Source: Desulfatitalea tepidiphila (GTDB taxonomy: Bacteria; Desulfobacterota; Desulfobacteria; Desulfobacterales; Desulfosarcinaceae). Taken from it: DNA of 64,000 bases. Below, in pieces: positions 8,671-17,981 of this stretch. Made by a program: the position numbers and the translations under genes. The notes beneath the pieces are model-generated. The model was given only the letters and a program-made list of their open reading frames with translations. It was not told where the DNA came from and ran no database searches. Within the stretch, counting starts at the first letter, position 1; every line of letters begins with the position of its first letter. The stretch is from positions 1,674,001 to 1,738,000 of the forward strand of contig NZ_BCAG01000003.1 in NCBI RefSeq assembly GCF_001293685.1. Reading direction: 5' to 3'.

Positions 8671-9288
8671 ATGGCATTTCACCCGGGCAGTTGCACCAAC
8701 CGAAGCCGTCATCTTGGAAACAGCGGTGGGTTTACATTCATAGAGGTGCTCCTGTCCCTTGTTTTAATGGCAATTCTCGCATCTATTTTTGGCATGGGCC
8801 TGGTGGCCGCTATGGAAGGGTATGACTTCAGCCGGGCCAACACGAATGTCAGCCAGAAGGGACAATTGGCCATGGCGCGGGTGATACGAGAGTTGACCGA
8901 ATTGTCCTACATTCATCATATCGTAGGTGAAAACACCATCATCTATCAACGGATCCAGGATAATGCCAGCGGCATTCCCACACCTCGGAACTTTGCCATT
9001 CAATTCAGTGCATCGGACCAAACCCTTCGCCTCCATACGGATGTCGAACCCGATATCGAAACACTCATTCCTGATAGTGGGGACATCCTCGTCAATGATG
9101 TTCAAAATTTCGCCCTTCAATATCACCAGGGCGAAAACCTTCTGGCCTGGGAGTTCGACTTGAACCTCCTGTCCACCATCCAAATCCGCTTGAACCTCAA
9201 CCGACCGGATGCACCCGGCCGTACCCAAAATTTCGTTACGCTGGTCCATATGCGCAACACCGACAACCTTGGGGGGGCAGCCCCATGA
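8671..9288 (+). CDS. PilW/GspJ-like minor pseudopilin
   Basis: This is a 205-residue prepilin. The leader ends in GG and is followed by FTFIEVLLSLVLMAILASIFGMGL, giving Glu+5 and a long hydrophobic helix. The soluble domain follows with MARVIRELTELSYI just after the helix, as in PilW/GspJ proteins. GGAG lies about 9 bp before the start. Its stop overlaps the start of the PilX-like gene (ATGA), so the two are coupled, and it is the fourth pilin-type gene of the locus. Confidence 0.8.
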   Translation: MAFHPGSCTNRSRHLGNSGGFTFIEVLLSLVLMAILASIFGMGLVAAMEGYDFSRANTNVSQKGQLAMARVIRELTELSYIHHIVGENTIIYQRIQDNASGIPTPRNFAIQFSASDQTLRLHTDVEPDIETLIPDSGDILVNDVQNFALQYHQGENLLAWEFDLNLLSTIQIRLNLNRPDAPGRTQNFVTLVHMRNTDNLGGAAP

Positions 9289-10023
9289 TAACACGCGTTA
9301 AAACAATACGCGGCAGCGCCCTGATTGCGATCATCGCCGCTATTCTGATTTTTTCGGTGCTGGCCGCCAGCTTGATTCCCATGATCGGTTCCTCCAGCCG
9401 CCAGGCGGCCATCTCCGCATTGGCGGATAGGGCCTACTTTTTAGCCGAATCCGGATATCGTTTCTTAGACGGCCAGTATCGCAATCCCGTGCTAAACGAA
9501 GTCGGCCGGAATACCGCCCTGGAAGCCCTGGATGACGAAACATTCACCCTTCGAAATGAGGAGCTTGATCAGGAGGGGCAGTTTCACCTTCGAGTTTACA
9601 GCTATTTTTACCCGATCGCCGTCAGTGCACCGGCTGGGCAAACCCAAATCACGACCACCCCCCCTGGCCGTCTGCCACTCAACATCGACGATGACGAAGA
9701 TGCAATACAGATTCAAAGCGGGGCCATGCTCAATGTCGACGGCACCATACTATCAATAACGGGATTAGGGGGCCCATTGACCCAGGACGGCGACGTGATC
9801 TTCACGGTCAATCCGCTTCAAGAGGAGGTTGCCGTTGGTCAAATGGCTTTTCCCGTCGCGTTGTCAGAAGCGGTGACCCTTACCACCGATGGCAACCTGC
9901 CATACCAATCCGGGCACGGAGGGATGTTCCCGCTTCGTAACGGCAATGTTTTCGTCGACTACAGCATCAAACTCAATTATCGCTATAACAACAGAGAAGA
10001 AAACCGTTTCGAAGGAGTTACTT

Positions 10024-10037
10024 CCTGAATTTTGCAC
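10024..10037. repeat. Left terminal inverted repeat of the IS1380-family element
   Basis: CCTGAATTTTGCAC begins directly after the target-site copy TACTT (10019-10023). It adds the stop codon TGA to the interrupted pilus gene. Confidence 0.93.
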
Positions 10038-10229
10038 GCATACGGCCGTAACGGCTCATGCCCGCTAAATTCTCGAGATGGATCAAATCTACCGCGCTCG
10101 TCCTCAGGCCGCCGTCAGTACCAATAAAGAGAGCGACCTGAAGTAGAACTGCCCGACAGAATGCGTCGTATGTATTTATAATGAATCATCATATTTCCAT
10201 GCAAGAAATTTTGTGCATTAACAACAGAT

Positions 10230-11696
10230 CTACCCGCCAGGTGCCTGGAGTATACCGCCAGCCCATGGCCTGGGCTTGAACCTTTTTTCGTCAATGTATT
10301 TCAGGAAAGACATCAATGCCGGCGTTCGGCTGTCATGGATAGAATAACGAACCTTATCTCTATTTGAAGCCGTAACCACCTTGGCCGCGATCATTAACAG
10401 GCGCAACCGCGCAATGCGCACCGTGTTGGTTTGGATGCCTTCAAATCCATGGCCTCCGGCCGCTTGTCTGGGGTATGCGCTCTGCTCGGCCAATATCTTC
10501 AAATAGCGCCAGATATTGTAGGCCAGCATGACGATTTGGAAATAGGCATAGTTGTTTTTAAAGCGAGACGAGGGGATGGCATCCAGACCTTCGCGCTTGG
10601 CTTCTCCCACAAGATTTTCGACGTCGGCCCGCTTGTCATACTCGGCGATGACCTTGTGAGCCGCACGGCGTAAATCCGTGCAAAAGATGCGGTACTCATA
10701 ACGATCAGCCTCAAACAGTTCGTATTGCACGCATCGATCTTTGGCAACATTTTTATCTTTGGGGATTCGCATGGCCACGAATCGAACCGGCATCTGCCAT
10801 CCCATTGGCTGGTAAACACAGCTGTTGAACTCATAGGCGTTGCGCTTGTGCGGGCGGTACCAGCGCCGTGGATCAAATGGCGGTTCGCACCCTTTGTTGG
10901 CGATGATGAAATTGTAACCGGCCTTGATGCATTCATGGATGCTTTCCCAGCTTTGAAACTCGGCATCCGCGCGGATCAACACCTGCCTCACACAGCCGGG
11001 AAGGTATTGTTTGATTTTGGCGATAAACGAGGCGGTTTGCTCGCCGCTGATGGTTTCGCCCTTGCGAAGTTTGCCCAGCAGGTACTCACGGCTTTGTTCG
11101 ATGAAGCATAACACCGGGCGGTATCCCTTTTTGCCCCGATTTCTTGGATTGTGGCCTTTTTTCGCCCCCTGCTGGTTGCCGAAAACCGTTTCCACGGTCG
11201 TATCGATATCCAGGCAGATGCGGTAGTACGATAGATCGCAAAGCCGCCAGACCCGCTCACGTAAATGGGCCATCACAGCCAGCAGTGAATTGGCTTGGTT
11301 GATACCCAGGCTGTTGACATAGCGCCAAAATGTGCTGGCCACCGGAAGCCGCGTCAGGTTGAAAAATCCGCACAGCATCGCATCCAGCCGCAGGTAGGAA
11401 AAATGCCAAATTCGGTTGAACCCTATAAACAGTAGCATCAGCAAGCCTGTCATCATCGAATAATGGCCCAGTTTGGGTTCACGGGCCGGCGCTTTATAGG
11501 CGAAGTCAAAAATTTCTCGAAAACCAACCAGATCAAAAAATTTGATCAGCGGCAAAACACCGCCAAATGCGCTCAGCTGCTCGCTGCACGTATCATAAGC
11601 GGTTGACGCATTGATTTTCTTGGCCTTCGCGCCATTTGGGCTAAATCCTTTAGGGTTGCGGTTTTTGCTGAAATCTGATTTCTTGGATTTTACCAT
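10230..11696 (-). CDS. IS1380-family DDE transposase
   Basis: This 488-residue transposase is full length for the family. The catalytic acid residues can be placed: Asp163 or Asp165 in CLDIDTTVE, Asp244 in IRADAEF and Glu360 in DKRADVENLVGEAKREGL. The last motif and the following NNYAYFQIVMLAYNIWRYLK segment are typical of the IS1380 group. A Lys/Ser-rich N-terminus precedes it. No stop or frameshift interrupts it, so the element may be active. Confidence 0.95.
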   Translation of the reverse strand: MVKSKKSDFSKNRNPKGFSPNGAKAKKINASTAYDTCSEQLSAFGGVLPLIKFFDLVGFREIFDFAYKAPAREPKLGHYSMMTGLLMLLFIGFNRIWHFSYLRLDAMLCGFFNLTRLPVASTFWRYVNSLGINQANSLLAVMAHLRERVWRLCDLSYYRICLDIDTTVETVFGNQQGAKKGHNPRNRGKKGYRPVLCFIEQSREYLLGKLRKGETISGEQTASFIAKIKQYLPGCVRQVLIRADAEFQSWESIHECIKAGYNFIIANKGCEPPFDPRRWYRPHKRNAYEFNSCVYQPMGWQMPVRFVAMRIPKDKNVAKDRCVQYELFEADRYEYRIFCTDLRRAAHKVIAEYDKRADVENLVGEAKREGLDAIPSSRFKNNYAYFQIVMLAYNIWRYLKILAEQSAYPRQAAGGHGFEGIQTNTVRIARLRLLMIAAKVVTASNRDKVRYSIHDSRTPALMSFLKYIDEKRFKPRPWAGGILQAPGG

Positions 11697-11786
11697 CTGG
11701 GTACCTCCCTGCTTTTATGGGTTGGCTTCGTAACCCCCATTGTAGCAAGGGTTCCCAGATGGTTTCTACCCTTTCTCGCTATTCAG

Positions 11787-11800
11787 GTGCAAAATTCAGG
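11787..11800. repeat. Right terminal inverted repeat of the IS1380-family element
   Basis: GTGCAAAATTCAGG is the exact complement of the left end and is followed by the second TACTT copy (11801-11805). Its GTG opens a frame into the 3' half of the disrupted pilus gene; this is probably not a real start. Confidence 0.93.
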
Positions 11801-13655
11801 TACTTACTCGGATGACTATGGCGCAAACCCGGTAATCGACGCCGGCAGCCATATCATCCTGACTAACTATTCACGGGTGCATGCCACCGGTATTTCCGGC
11901 GATGCCGAGCGGGAAGTAATCTATTTTAATGCCCTGTCCTCTTCACGTGAGCCTTCCCGGAAAATTGAAAATATCACCTCAGACGACCTTACCCCCGCAG
12001 AACCGGATTCAGTAACGATCGCAAATGGTGATCCGGAATCGACCGGCAACCAGGCCATTCAGATCACATCCGCAGATGGCAGTGCCCTCCTTTCGTTGGA
12101 TCGGCCAAGTACTCAACGGGCTTTCGATTACTACCGCAGCAGGGCTGGTGGATTTTTAAGCTATGATGCTCAGGTGAAAGTTGGATTTCCTGGGAGCACT
12201 ATTCCATTTAATTCGGCTGCCGGCCTTTCTTTCCGACTGAACAATTTAACGTCCAACCTCAATTACAACGGTTATGGACTTTCATTTGCCCGTGGTGGCG
12301 CTGATCTTTTAGGAGGTCTTCTTCCTGTTGAAGTATACAATCATCCGCTCATGGTGCTTTGGTATCAGACGATCGATCCTGACAATAATGTCTCCCGCCA
12401 ATGGATAGGATATAAGAAATTGATTTCTTATATATATCCAGCACCAGATAACTTTGATGATGTCATCAATAATTGGACGAGCACCTCGGCTTTGTGGAAT
12501 GTTGCTTCCATATCTAATCGCGACGGTGAGCTCACCCAAGCTTGGAGGTATTATGGGAGTGCCGGAGGCGTACTCACATCACCAGGAATTGTCATCGATT
12601 GCCCTACAGATCTGACCTCCTGTGACCAGGGAGCACCAGTAATTCTAAAATTCTGGTGCAATAGACCTTTAGATAGCAGGCGCATATTAAGGGTCTTTTC
12701 GAATGGAAGCCCAGTTTATGGAGAATCCCCTACATCCGCTGGAGGATATAATGGTTGGTATTCTTACGTCATAGATCTGACCGGGAGCATTAATTCCGGG
12801 GACTCGATCCAAATTGAGTTTGAAAGAACCCCAAGCACCTACCCTTGGGCCGAATGGATTATTGATGATGTGGCTCTGTTTTACGAATGGCCTGCACACA
12901 ATTCCACCCTCGCAGTTCGCCTACAGGAAGCCGCAGTGGTTAAATTTACTTCGGGTGGAACCGAACCGTTTGAAGTGGGTGACCGCGTCTATGCTCAAAC
13001 CAGCGGTGTGATTGGAACAATAATCGCAGATCCACTGGTTAATGACCCGAGTTGGTCGACCGGCAATGCCACGGGTGCCATTTTGTTGAACGATCTCTCT
13101 TCCAACAACCCCTTTGATCCCGGCGAACGAATTATTTCTATCGGGCACACCAACAGGGGTGCGAATGTTGATTCCCTCTACAGCCCTGCGATTGATGTCG
13201 AGCCCTATGATGCCGAGCCCTATAATGTCATCAAAGTGTATTACGCCAGCGAGGCAGGCAATCCACCGCCAGACCCCGACAATCCACCCGATCCCGCCAC
13301 CCCCCTTGACGCCTATTCGCTCCCCTACCCGAGACGTACAACAAATGAAAGCTTGATATGGCCCGTTCCCGAAGGCGGTGAATGGACAGCGGCACGGGAC
13401 TATTTTCGCCTCATTCAATGGGATGAAATTAACGAAGATATAAGTACTGGAAATCGTGTTGAACGACTGACCGACCACGCCATTCGTCATTATAATTCCG
13501 CCCTGCAGTCCCAACCCCTCACTGCTGGCGCGATCGGTGAGCTCGGTCTGCACGCCTACGGCACCGGCACCACCAACATCTACTTCGATGATTTCGGCCT
13601 GAAATTGGTTGCTCCGCCGGCTCGCGGAGGGTTCACCGCTCCGTTCCAGCAATAG

Positions 13656-14217
13656 CTTCATACGAAACCATTTTTCCATTTCTTTGGTGACCGATCGGCC
13701 TGCCTCCCAACAGCCACTACTGACCGAAAAAAAATCTCTTTGACGGGTATACTTTCCCCCCCTTTTTTTAAAAAATTCTCATCGCAACCGGCATGGCAGG
13801 CGTGGGTGGGACAGGTGGCCAGGGCCACGTGAGCCGTGCGGTTTAGTGCCGCTTTAATGCAAACGGCGGACAAGCGGCCCAGACTGTTTGAGCGCAGCGA
13901 GTTTCTGGGCCGCCCGCCGTGCATTTTAGCGGCACTTGACCGCTTGGCGTGTGGCATCGGCCACCTGTTCCGCCCACGCCGGGTTTAACGAATGGCAGTC
14001 AGTTCCGTCCACTGGCATGCCCGTGGCTTATGCTTATTCCTTCGGGATAGAATAGCCCTCCGCCTCCCAATCCCGTTTCATCCCAAGCCAGTTTATGCTA
14101 TGGAATCGACCCTATCGTTGCCGTTGGATCATTCGGTTTGATTATTCGGTTTTCGGATATGTTTTTGATTTTGGATTTCAATATTCCAGTTCAATCAAAG
14201 CGTCAGAGAGGTTTCGT
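13656..14217. repeat. Gene-free stretch with a 182-bp nested imperfect palindrome (13799-13980)
   Basis: Outer arms GGCGTGGGTGGGACAGGTGG (from 13799) and its near-complement (ending 13980) differ at two positions. Inside them GTGCCGCTTTAATGC pairs with GCATTTTAGCGGCAC with small changes, and the centre has GCGGCCCAGA / TCTGGGCCGC around a ~20-nt loop. Such a structure could form a long hairpin in RNA or a cruciform in DNA. A run of C and T (about 13755-13768) lies before it. It is probably a dispersed non-coding repeat; no gene is seen in the rest of the stretch. Confidence 0.75.
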
Positions 14218-16386
14218 GTGAACCCCCATATCGCCACCCCTCCCCTGCCCCCCGGCCCACTGAACGAGCACGAGGCCAAACGCCTCTTACGCCGATTCGA
14301 CATCCCGGTGGTCGAAGAAATTGCCGTCGACCATGTCGACCAGGCCGTTTCCGCCGCCGATCGTCTCGGCTACCCGGTGGTGCTCAAGGGGTTGGGGAAA
14401 TCGCTGCAGCACAAGACAGAGATGGGCCTGGTGCGCCTGCATCTGCACACCGAGGACGATGTGCGTGCGGCCGCCGCGCAAATCACCAAAGCGGGCGGAG
14501 AGGCCCTCGAAGGGCTGCTTGTCCAGCCCCAGATTACCGGCCAGCGTGAATTGATGGCCGGTCTGTTCCGCGACCCCCAATTCGGACCGGTGGTCTTGTT
14601 CGGCCTGGGCGGCACCCTGACCGAGGCCATCGACGACGTTACCCTGGCGCTGTCCCCCCTGGATCAAAAAGATGTGGAGCGGATGATCAGCGAGGTCCAC
14701 GCTCAGAAACTGTTCGGTCCGTTCCGTGGCGAACAGCCCGTGGATCGCGACGCACTCGGCCGTATCCTGTCCGGCGTGTCACGCATGGCCGTGGCGCACC
14801 CGGAGATCGCCGAAATCGACATCAATCCGCTGCGGGTGACGCCCGATGGCCGCATCGTGGCGGTGGATGCCCTGATCGTGGTGGGGGCGCCGCCCCAAGA
14901 ACCGGCGCACACACCGCCGGTGCCGGCCCGGGAGATCGGGGCCCTGTTCCACCCCCAATCCATCGCCTTCATCGGCGCATCGAATCAACTGGGCAAATGG
15001 GGCAACATGCTGGTGAGCAACACCATTGCCGGTGGTTATGCGGGCAAGATTTTCCTGGTCAATCCCAAAGGGGGAACCATGTTCGGCCGACCGGTCTACG
15101 CCCGGGTCAGCGACATCCCCGAGACCGTGGACCTGGCCGTGGTCACGGTGCCGGCGGCGGCCGTGATCGACCTGATCCCCGATTGCCGGGCCAAGGGTAT
15201 CCGATACATGGTGCTGATCAGCTCGGGCTTCGCCGAGACCGGCGCCGATGGCAAAGACCTCGAAGCGCGCCTGGTCGAGGCCGCCCGCGAAGCCGGAATC
15301 CTGGTGCTGGGGCCCAACACCATGGGCATCGCCAATCCCCACATCCGCTTGTTCGCCACCGGCGCCACGGTCACCCCGACCCCGGGGCACAGCGCCATCG
15401 TGGCGCAGTCGGGCAATATGGGCAGCCAGTTGCTGGGGTTTGCCGAACAGCAGGGCATCGGCATCCGCGCATTTTCCGGCAGCGGCAACGAGGCCATGAT
15501 CACCATGGCCGACTATCTCGAAGGTTTGGAGCGCGACGAGACCACCCGCACGGTATTGATCTATGCCGAGGGATTCAAAAACGGCCGCCGCTTTTTCGAC
15601 AGCGCCCGCCGCATCAGCCGGCAAAAGCCCATCGTCCTGCTCAAGGGCGGTCAGACCCAAGCCGGCCAGAAGGCGGCGGCCAGCCACAGCGGCGCCATGA
15701 CCACGGACAGCCGGGTCTTCGACGCTCTGTGCCGGCAGGCGGGCATCACCCGTGTCTACCGCCCCATGGATCTGCTCGATCTGGCTGCGGCCTTCGATTC
15801 GGTACCTCTGCCCCGCGGCCCGCGGGTCGCCATCATGACCTTCGGCGGTGGCTGGGGTGTGGTGACCACCGACCTGTGTCAGTACCAGGGGCTGACCATT
15901 CCGGATCTGGACCCCGGCATCGTGGCCGAAATCGACCGCCTGCTGCCCCCGTACTGGAGCCGGGCCAACCCCGTGGACCTGGTGGGCGATTTCAACCCGG
16001 AGATGACCCTCAAGGTATTGGACATGCTCATGCGCTGGGAGGGGTGCGATGCGGTCATCAACCTGGGCATCATGGGCCGTCGCATGTTGATCGAGCGATT
16101 GACCGACGCGGTTTCCACAGCCGACCCCGACTATCCCAGGGATTTTCTGGAACCGGTCGGACAGCTGCTCATCCAGTTCGAAAAGGAATTCATGGCCCGC
16201 AGCATCGAACTGATGACTGAACTGAAAAAACCGGTGATCGGCGTCAGCCTCCGCGCCGATTCGGATTACCAGACCGTGATGGGGCTGCCCGGCGCTCGTT
16301 ACAAGGGGGTTTACTACCAGACCCCCGAACGGGCCGTGTTGGCCCTGGCCAAGATGGTGGCCTACCATCGCTATCGAACGGGATAG
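14218..16386 (+). CDS. ADP-forming acyl-CoA ligase, fused beta-alpha form (ACD/NDP-forming acetate-CoA ligase family)
   Basis: The family interconverts acyl-CoA, ADP and phosphate with the free acid, CoA and ATP, giving substrate-level ATP in anaerobes. The order here is ATP-grasp (about 10-225), CoA-binding Rossmann (about 240-370), then the succinyl-CoA-synthetase-like ligase domain with the phospho-His motif ASHSGAM (His490). It has about 722 residues. The frame is open from 14095, but GTG 14218 has GAGAGG at 14206-14211 with good spacing and starts just before the ATP-grasp. The substrate cannot be told from sequence; acetyl, propionyl or aromatic acyl-CoA are all possible. It stands alone between repeats and a small gene. 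Confidence 0.88.
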   Translation: MNPHIATPPLPPGPLNEHEAKRLLRRFDIPVVEEIAVDHVDQAVSAADRLGYPVVLKGLGKSLQHKTEMGLVRLHLHTEDDVRAAAAQITKAGGEALEGLLVQPQITGQRELMAGLFRDPQFGPVVLFGLGGTLTEAIDDVTLALSPLDQKDVERMISEVHAQKLFGPFRGEQPVDRDALGRILSGVSRMAVAHPEIAEIDINPLRVTPDGRIVAVDALIVVGAPPQEPAHTPPVPAREIGALFHPQSIAFIGASNQLGKWGNMLVSNTIAGGYAGKIFLVNPKGGTMFGRPVYARVSDIPETVDLAVVTVPAAAVIDLIPDCRAKGIRYMVLISSGFAETGADGKDLEARLVEAAREAGILVLGPNTMGIANPHIRLFATGATVTPTPGHSAIVAQSGNMGSQLLGFAEQQGIGIRAFSGSGNEAMITMADYLEGLERDETTRTVLIYAEGFKNGRRFFDSARRISRQKPIVLLKGGQTQAGQKAAASHSGAMTTDSRVFDALCRQAGITRVYRPMDLLDLAAAFDSVPLPRGPRVAIMTFGGGWGVVTTDLCQYQGLTIPDLDPGIVAEIDRLLPPYWSRANPVDLVGDFNPEMTLKVLDMLMRWEGCDAVINLGIMGRRMLIERLTDAVSTADPDYPRDFLEPVGQLLIQFEKEFMARSIELMTELKKPVIGVSLRADSDYQTVMGLPGARYKGVYYQTPERAVLALAKMVAYHRYRTG

Positions 16387-16487
16387 ACAAAAGACTTGTC
16401 AACGTTCTTTACCTTGCTTACATAGGACAGATTCATGAGAGGTCGTTGCCGGACAACGACGTAAAAGATACATCGAAAAGGGACCCT

Positions 16488-16718
16488 ATGAACCACCGCA
16501 AATTCCATACCCGGCGCGTCATGGACTACGACATCGGCCACCTGGTCAAAAGCCCGTGCCGGGACTGCGCCACCCGCTACCAGTTTCCGCGCTGCAGCGC
16601 GACCTGCGACATCCTCGACCGCGTCCAGACCTATCTATCCCAAAGCATCTCCAGTTGCCGCTCGTTTTCTGCCCTGGAACCCTATCTGATTCAACTGGAT
16701 GAACGGCCGTCGAAATAG
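16488..16718 (+). CDS. Small Cys-rich hypothetical protein
   Basis: A 76-residue protein with the cluster SPCRDCATRYQFPRCSATC (C-x2-C-x8-C-x3-C) at about residues 24-40, followed by an amphipathic helix. This looks like a metal-binding knuckle, but I do not recognise a named family. AAAGGGA lies just before ATG 16488; an earlier in-frame ATG at 16446 has no such site. It lies about 100 bp after the acyl-CoA ligase and 120 bp before mlaE. Confidence 0.6.
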   Translation: MNHRKFHTRRVMDYDIGHLVKSPCRDCATRYQFPRCSATCDILDRVQTYLSQSISSCRSFSALEPYLIQLDERPSK

Positions 16719-16837
16719 GCCACCTCATTTATTGGTCCTCATTTATTGGTTTGGCAAGCGGTTCTCAAATCTGTTACTATCACGGCCATATCATTGGACG
16801 AATCCATTCATCATCTCTAAATGGCACCGGAGGATCA

Positions 16838-17980
16838 ATGCCCGACTCCTTGCCACCCGATGCCGATCTATACCATCTGATGGCCGGTCCGGAAGGCGCC
16901 ATAGGCATTCAACTGCTGGGCCGCATCGACCATCGGGTGGCCGCCCGGTTGCTCAAGCGTCTGCTTGCCGACATCACGTCCAGGGATCCCCGGCAGGTGA
17001 CCTTCGACCTGAACCGAGTCACCTATTTCGACGATTTCGGCGTCCTGGTGTTGTCTGAGCTGCGGGACCGCCTGCATGCCGACCAGGTTCCTGTCCGCAT
17101 CGTCCAGCCGCCTCCCAAGGTGGCCGAAATCCTGGCCATGACCCATTTCGATCAACCCGAGCGATGTGCGGCGCTGGTTCCCAAGGGGTCGGGCAACCTG
17201 GTCCTCCGCCTGGGCGATGCAGCACTCAAGATGGCCGACAATCTCCGCTTTCTCGTCTCCTTTCTCGGTTCCGTGGCCCTGTGTTCAATTCAGGTGGTGC
17301 GTCATCCCCGCAAACTGCGCCTGGGCGACACCATCGTGTTGATGCAGAAAACCGGCGTGGACGCGATTCCCATCGTGGGCATGATCAGTTTTCTGCTGGG
17401 TCTGATCATGGCCTTTGTCTCCAGCCTTCAGCTCGAACAATTCGGCGCCAGCGTCTATGTGGCACGCCTGGTGGCGCTGGCCATGGTTTCGGAGTTGGGG
17501 CCGATCATGACCGCCATCATCGTGGCCGGCCGATCCGGCTCAGCCTTCGCGGCCGAGATCGGCACCATGAAAATATCCGAAGAGGTCGATGCGCTCTTTA
17601 CCATGGGGTTTTCGCCCACCTTGTTCCTGGTGATTCCCCGGATGGCCGCCGCCATGCTGGTGGTGCCCCTGCTGACGCTTTTTTCCGATTTTTTCGCCAT
17701 AATGGGCGGCATGGTGATCAGCGTCTCGATGCTGGATTTGACGGTGAGCACCTATGTGGACCAGACCATCAAGGCCTTGTCGCTCTTCGAATTTTTTTGG
17801 GGATTGGCCAAAAGCGTGGTGTTTGCCGCCCTGATCGCCTGGATCGGCTGCCTGCGCGGTTTCGAGGTGCGCGGCGGTTCGGCCGAGGTAGGCAATGCGG
17901 CCACATCGGCGGTGGTCAGCGGCATTTTTTTGATCATTCTTTTCGACTCGATTTTCGCGGTCATCCGCAGCTATTGGTAA
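16838..17980 (+). CDS. mlaE: MlaE-family ABC permease with N-terminal STAS domain
   Basis: This is the inner-membrane permease of a Mla-type retrograde/anterograde phospholipid transporter. Residues about 20-115 form a STAS domain (VTFDLNRVTYFDDFGVLVLSEL), which in other Mla systems is a separate protein (MlaB); here it is fused. The permease domain (about 150-380) has typical MlaE segments ELGPIMTAIIVAGRSGSAFAAEIGTMKISEEVDAL. CGGAGG just before ATG 16838 fixes the start, although the frame is open from 16751. The ATPase gene follows one base after the stop. Confidence 0.92.
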   Translation: MPDSLPPDADLYHLMAGPEGAIGIQLLGRIDHRVAARLLKRLLADITSRDPRQVTFDLNRVTYFDDFGVLVLSELRDRLHADQVPVRIVQPPPKVAEILAMTHFDQPERCAALVPKGSGNLVLRLGDAALKMADNLRFLVSFLGSVALCSIQVVRHPRKLRLGDTIVLMQKTGVDAIPIVGMISFLLGLIMAFVSSLQLEQFGASVYVARLVALAMVSELGPIMTAIIVAGRSGSAFAAEIGTMKISEEVDALFTMGFSPTLFLVIPRMAAAMLVVPLLTLFSDFFAIMGGMVISVSMLDLTVSTYVDQTIKALSLFEFFWGLAKSVVFAALIAWIGCLRGFEVRGGSAEVGNAATSAVVSGIFLIILFDSIFAVIRSYW

Positions 17981-17981
17981 C

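Larger units (their letters stand above)
10024..11800 (-). mobile_element. Complete IS1380-family insertion sequence
   Basis: This 1,777-bp element has perfect 14-bp terminal inverted repeats CCTGAATTTTGCAC at 10024-10037 and its complement at 11787-11800. It is flanked by a 5-bp direct repeat TACTT at 10019-10023 and 11801-11805. It carries one intact transposase gene on the minus strand. Size, single gene and short target duplication fit IS1380. The intact ends and duplication suggest a recent insertion. Confidence 0.95.
9285..13655 (+). pseudogene. PilX/GspK-like large pilus-tip protein gene, disrupted by an IS1380 element
   Basis: The 5' part (9285-10023) encodes a short N-terminus, a membrane helix (SALIAIIAAILIFSVLAASLIPMI) and an RAYFLAESGYRF segment, as in PilX-type proteins, then a beta-rich region. 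The frame stops two codons into the insertion element. The 3' part resumes at 11806. Deleting the element and one TACTT copy joins VTY-SDDYGANP in the same frame and gives 862 residues (2589 nt with stop). The C-terminal part is Gly/Asn/Asp-rich with lectin- or adhesin-like beta composition and no Cys motif I recognise. The gene starts by ATGA overlap with the previous pseudopilin. In its current state only about 247 residues would be made, so tip or adhesin function is probably lost. Confidence 0.88.

Noticed and set aside
11787-13655. The 3' half of the PilX-like gene as an independent gene starting at GTG in the IS end
   Set aside because: The start lies inside the IS inverted repeat, there is no signal or pilin motif, and removing the IS joins it in frame with the 5' half.
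14779-16368. Long minus-strand open frame (529 codons) across the acyl-CoA ligase
   Set aside because: It is antisense to a clear enzyme gene with all motifs; its translation is His/Gly/Asp-rich low-quality sequence typical of a shadow frame in GC-rich DNA.
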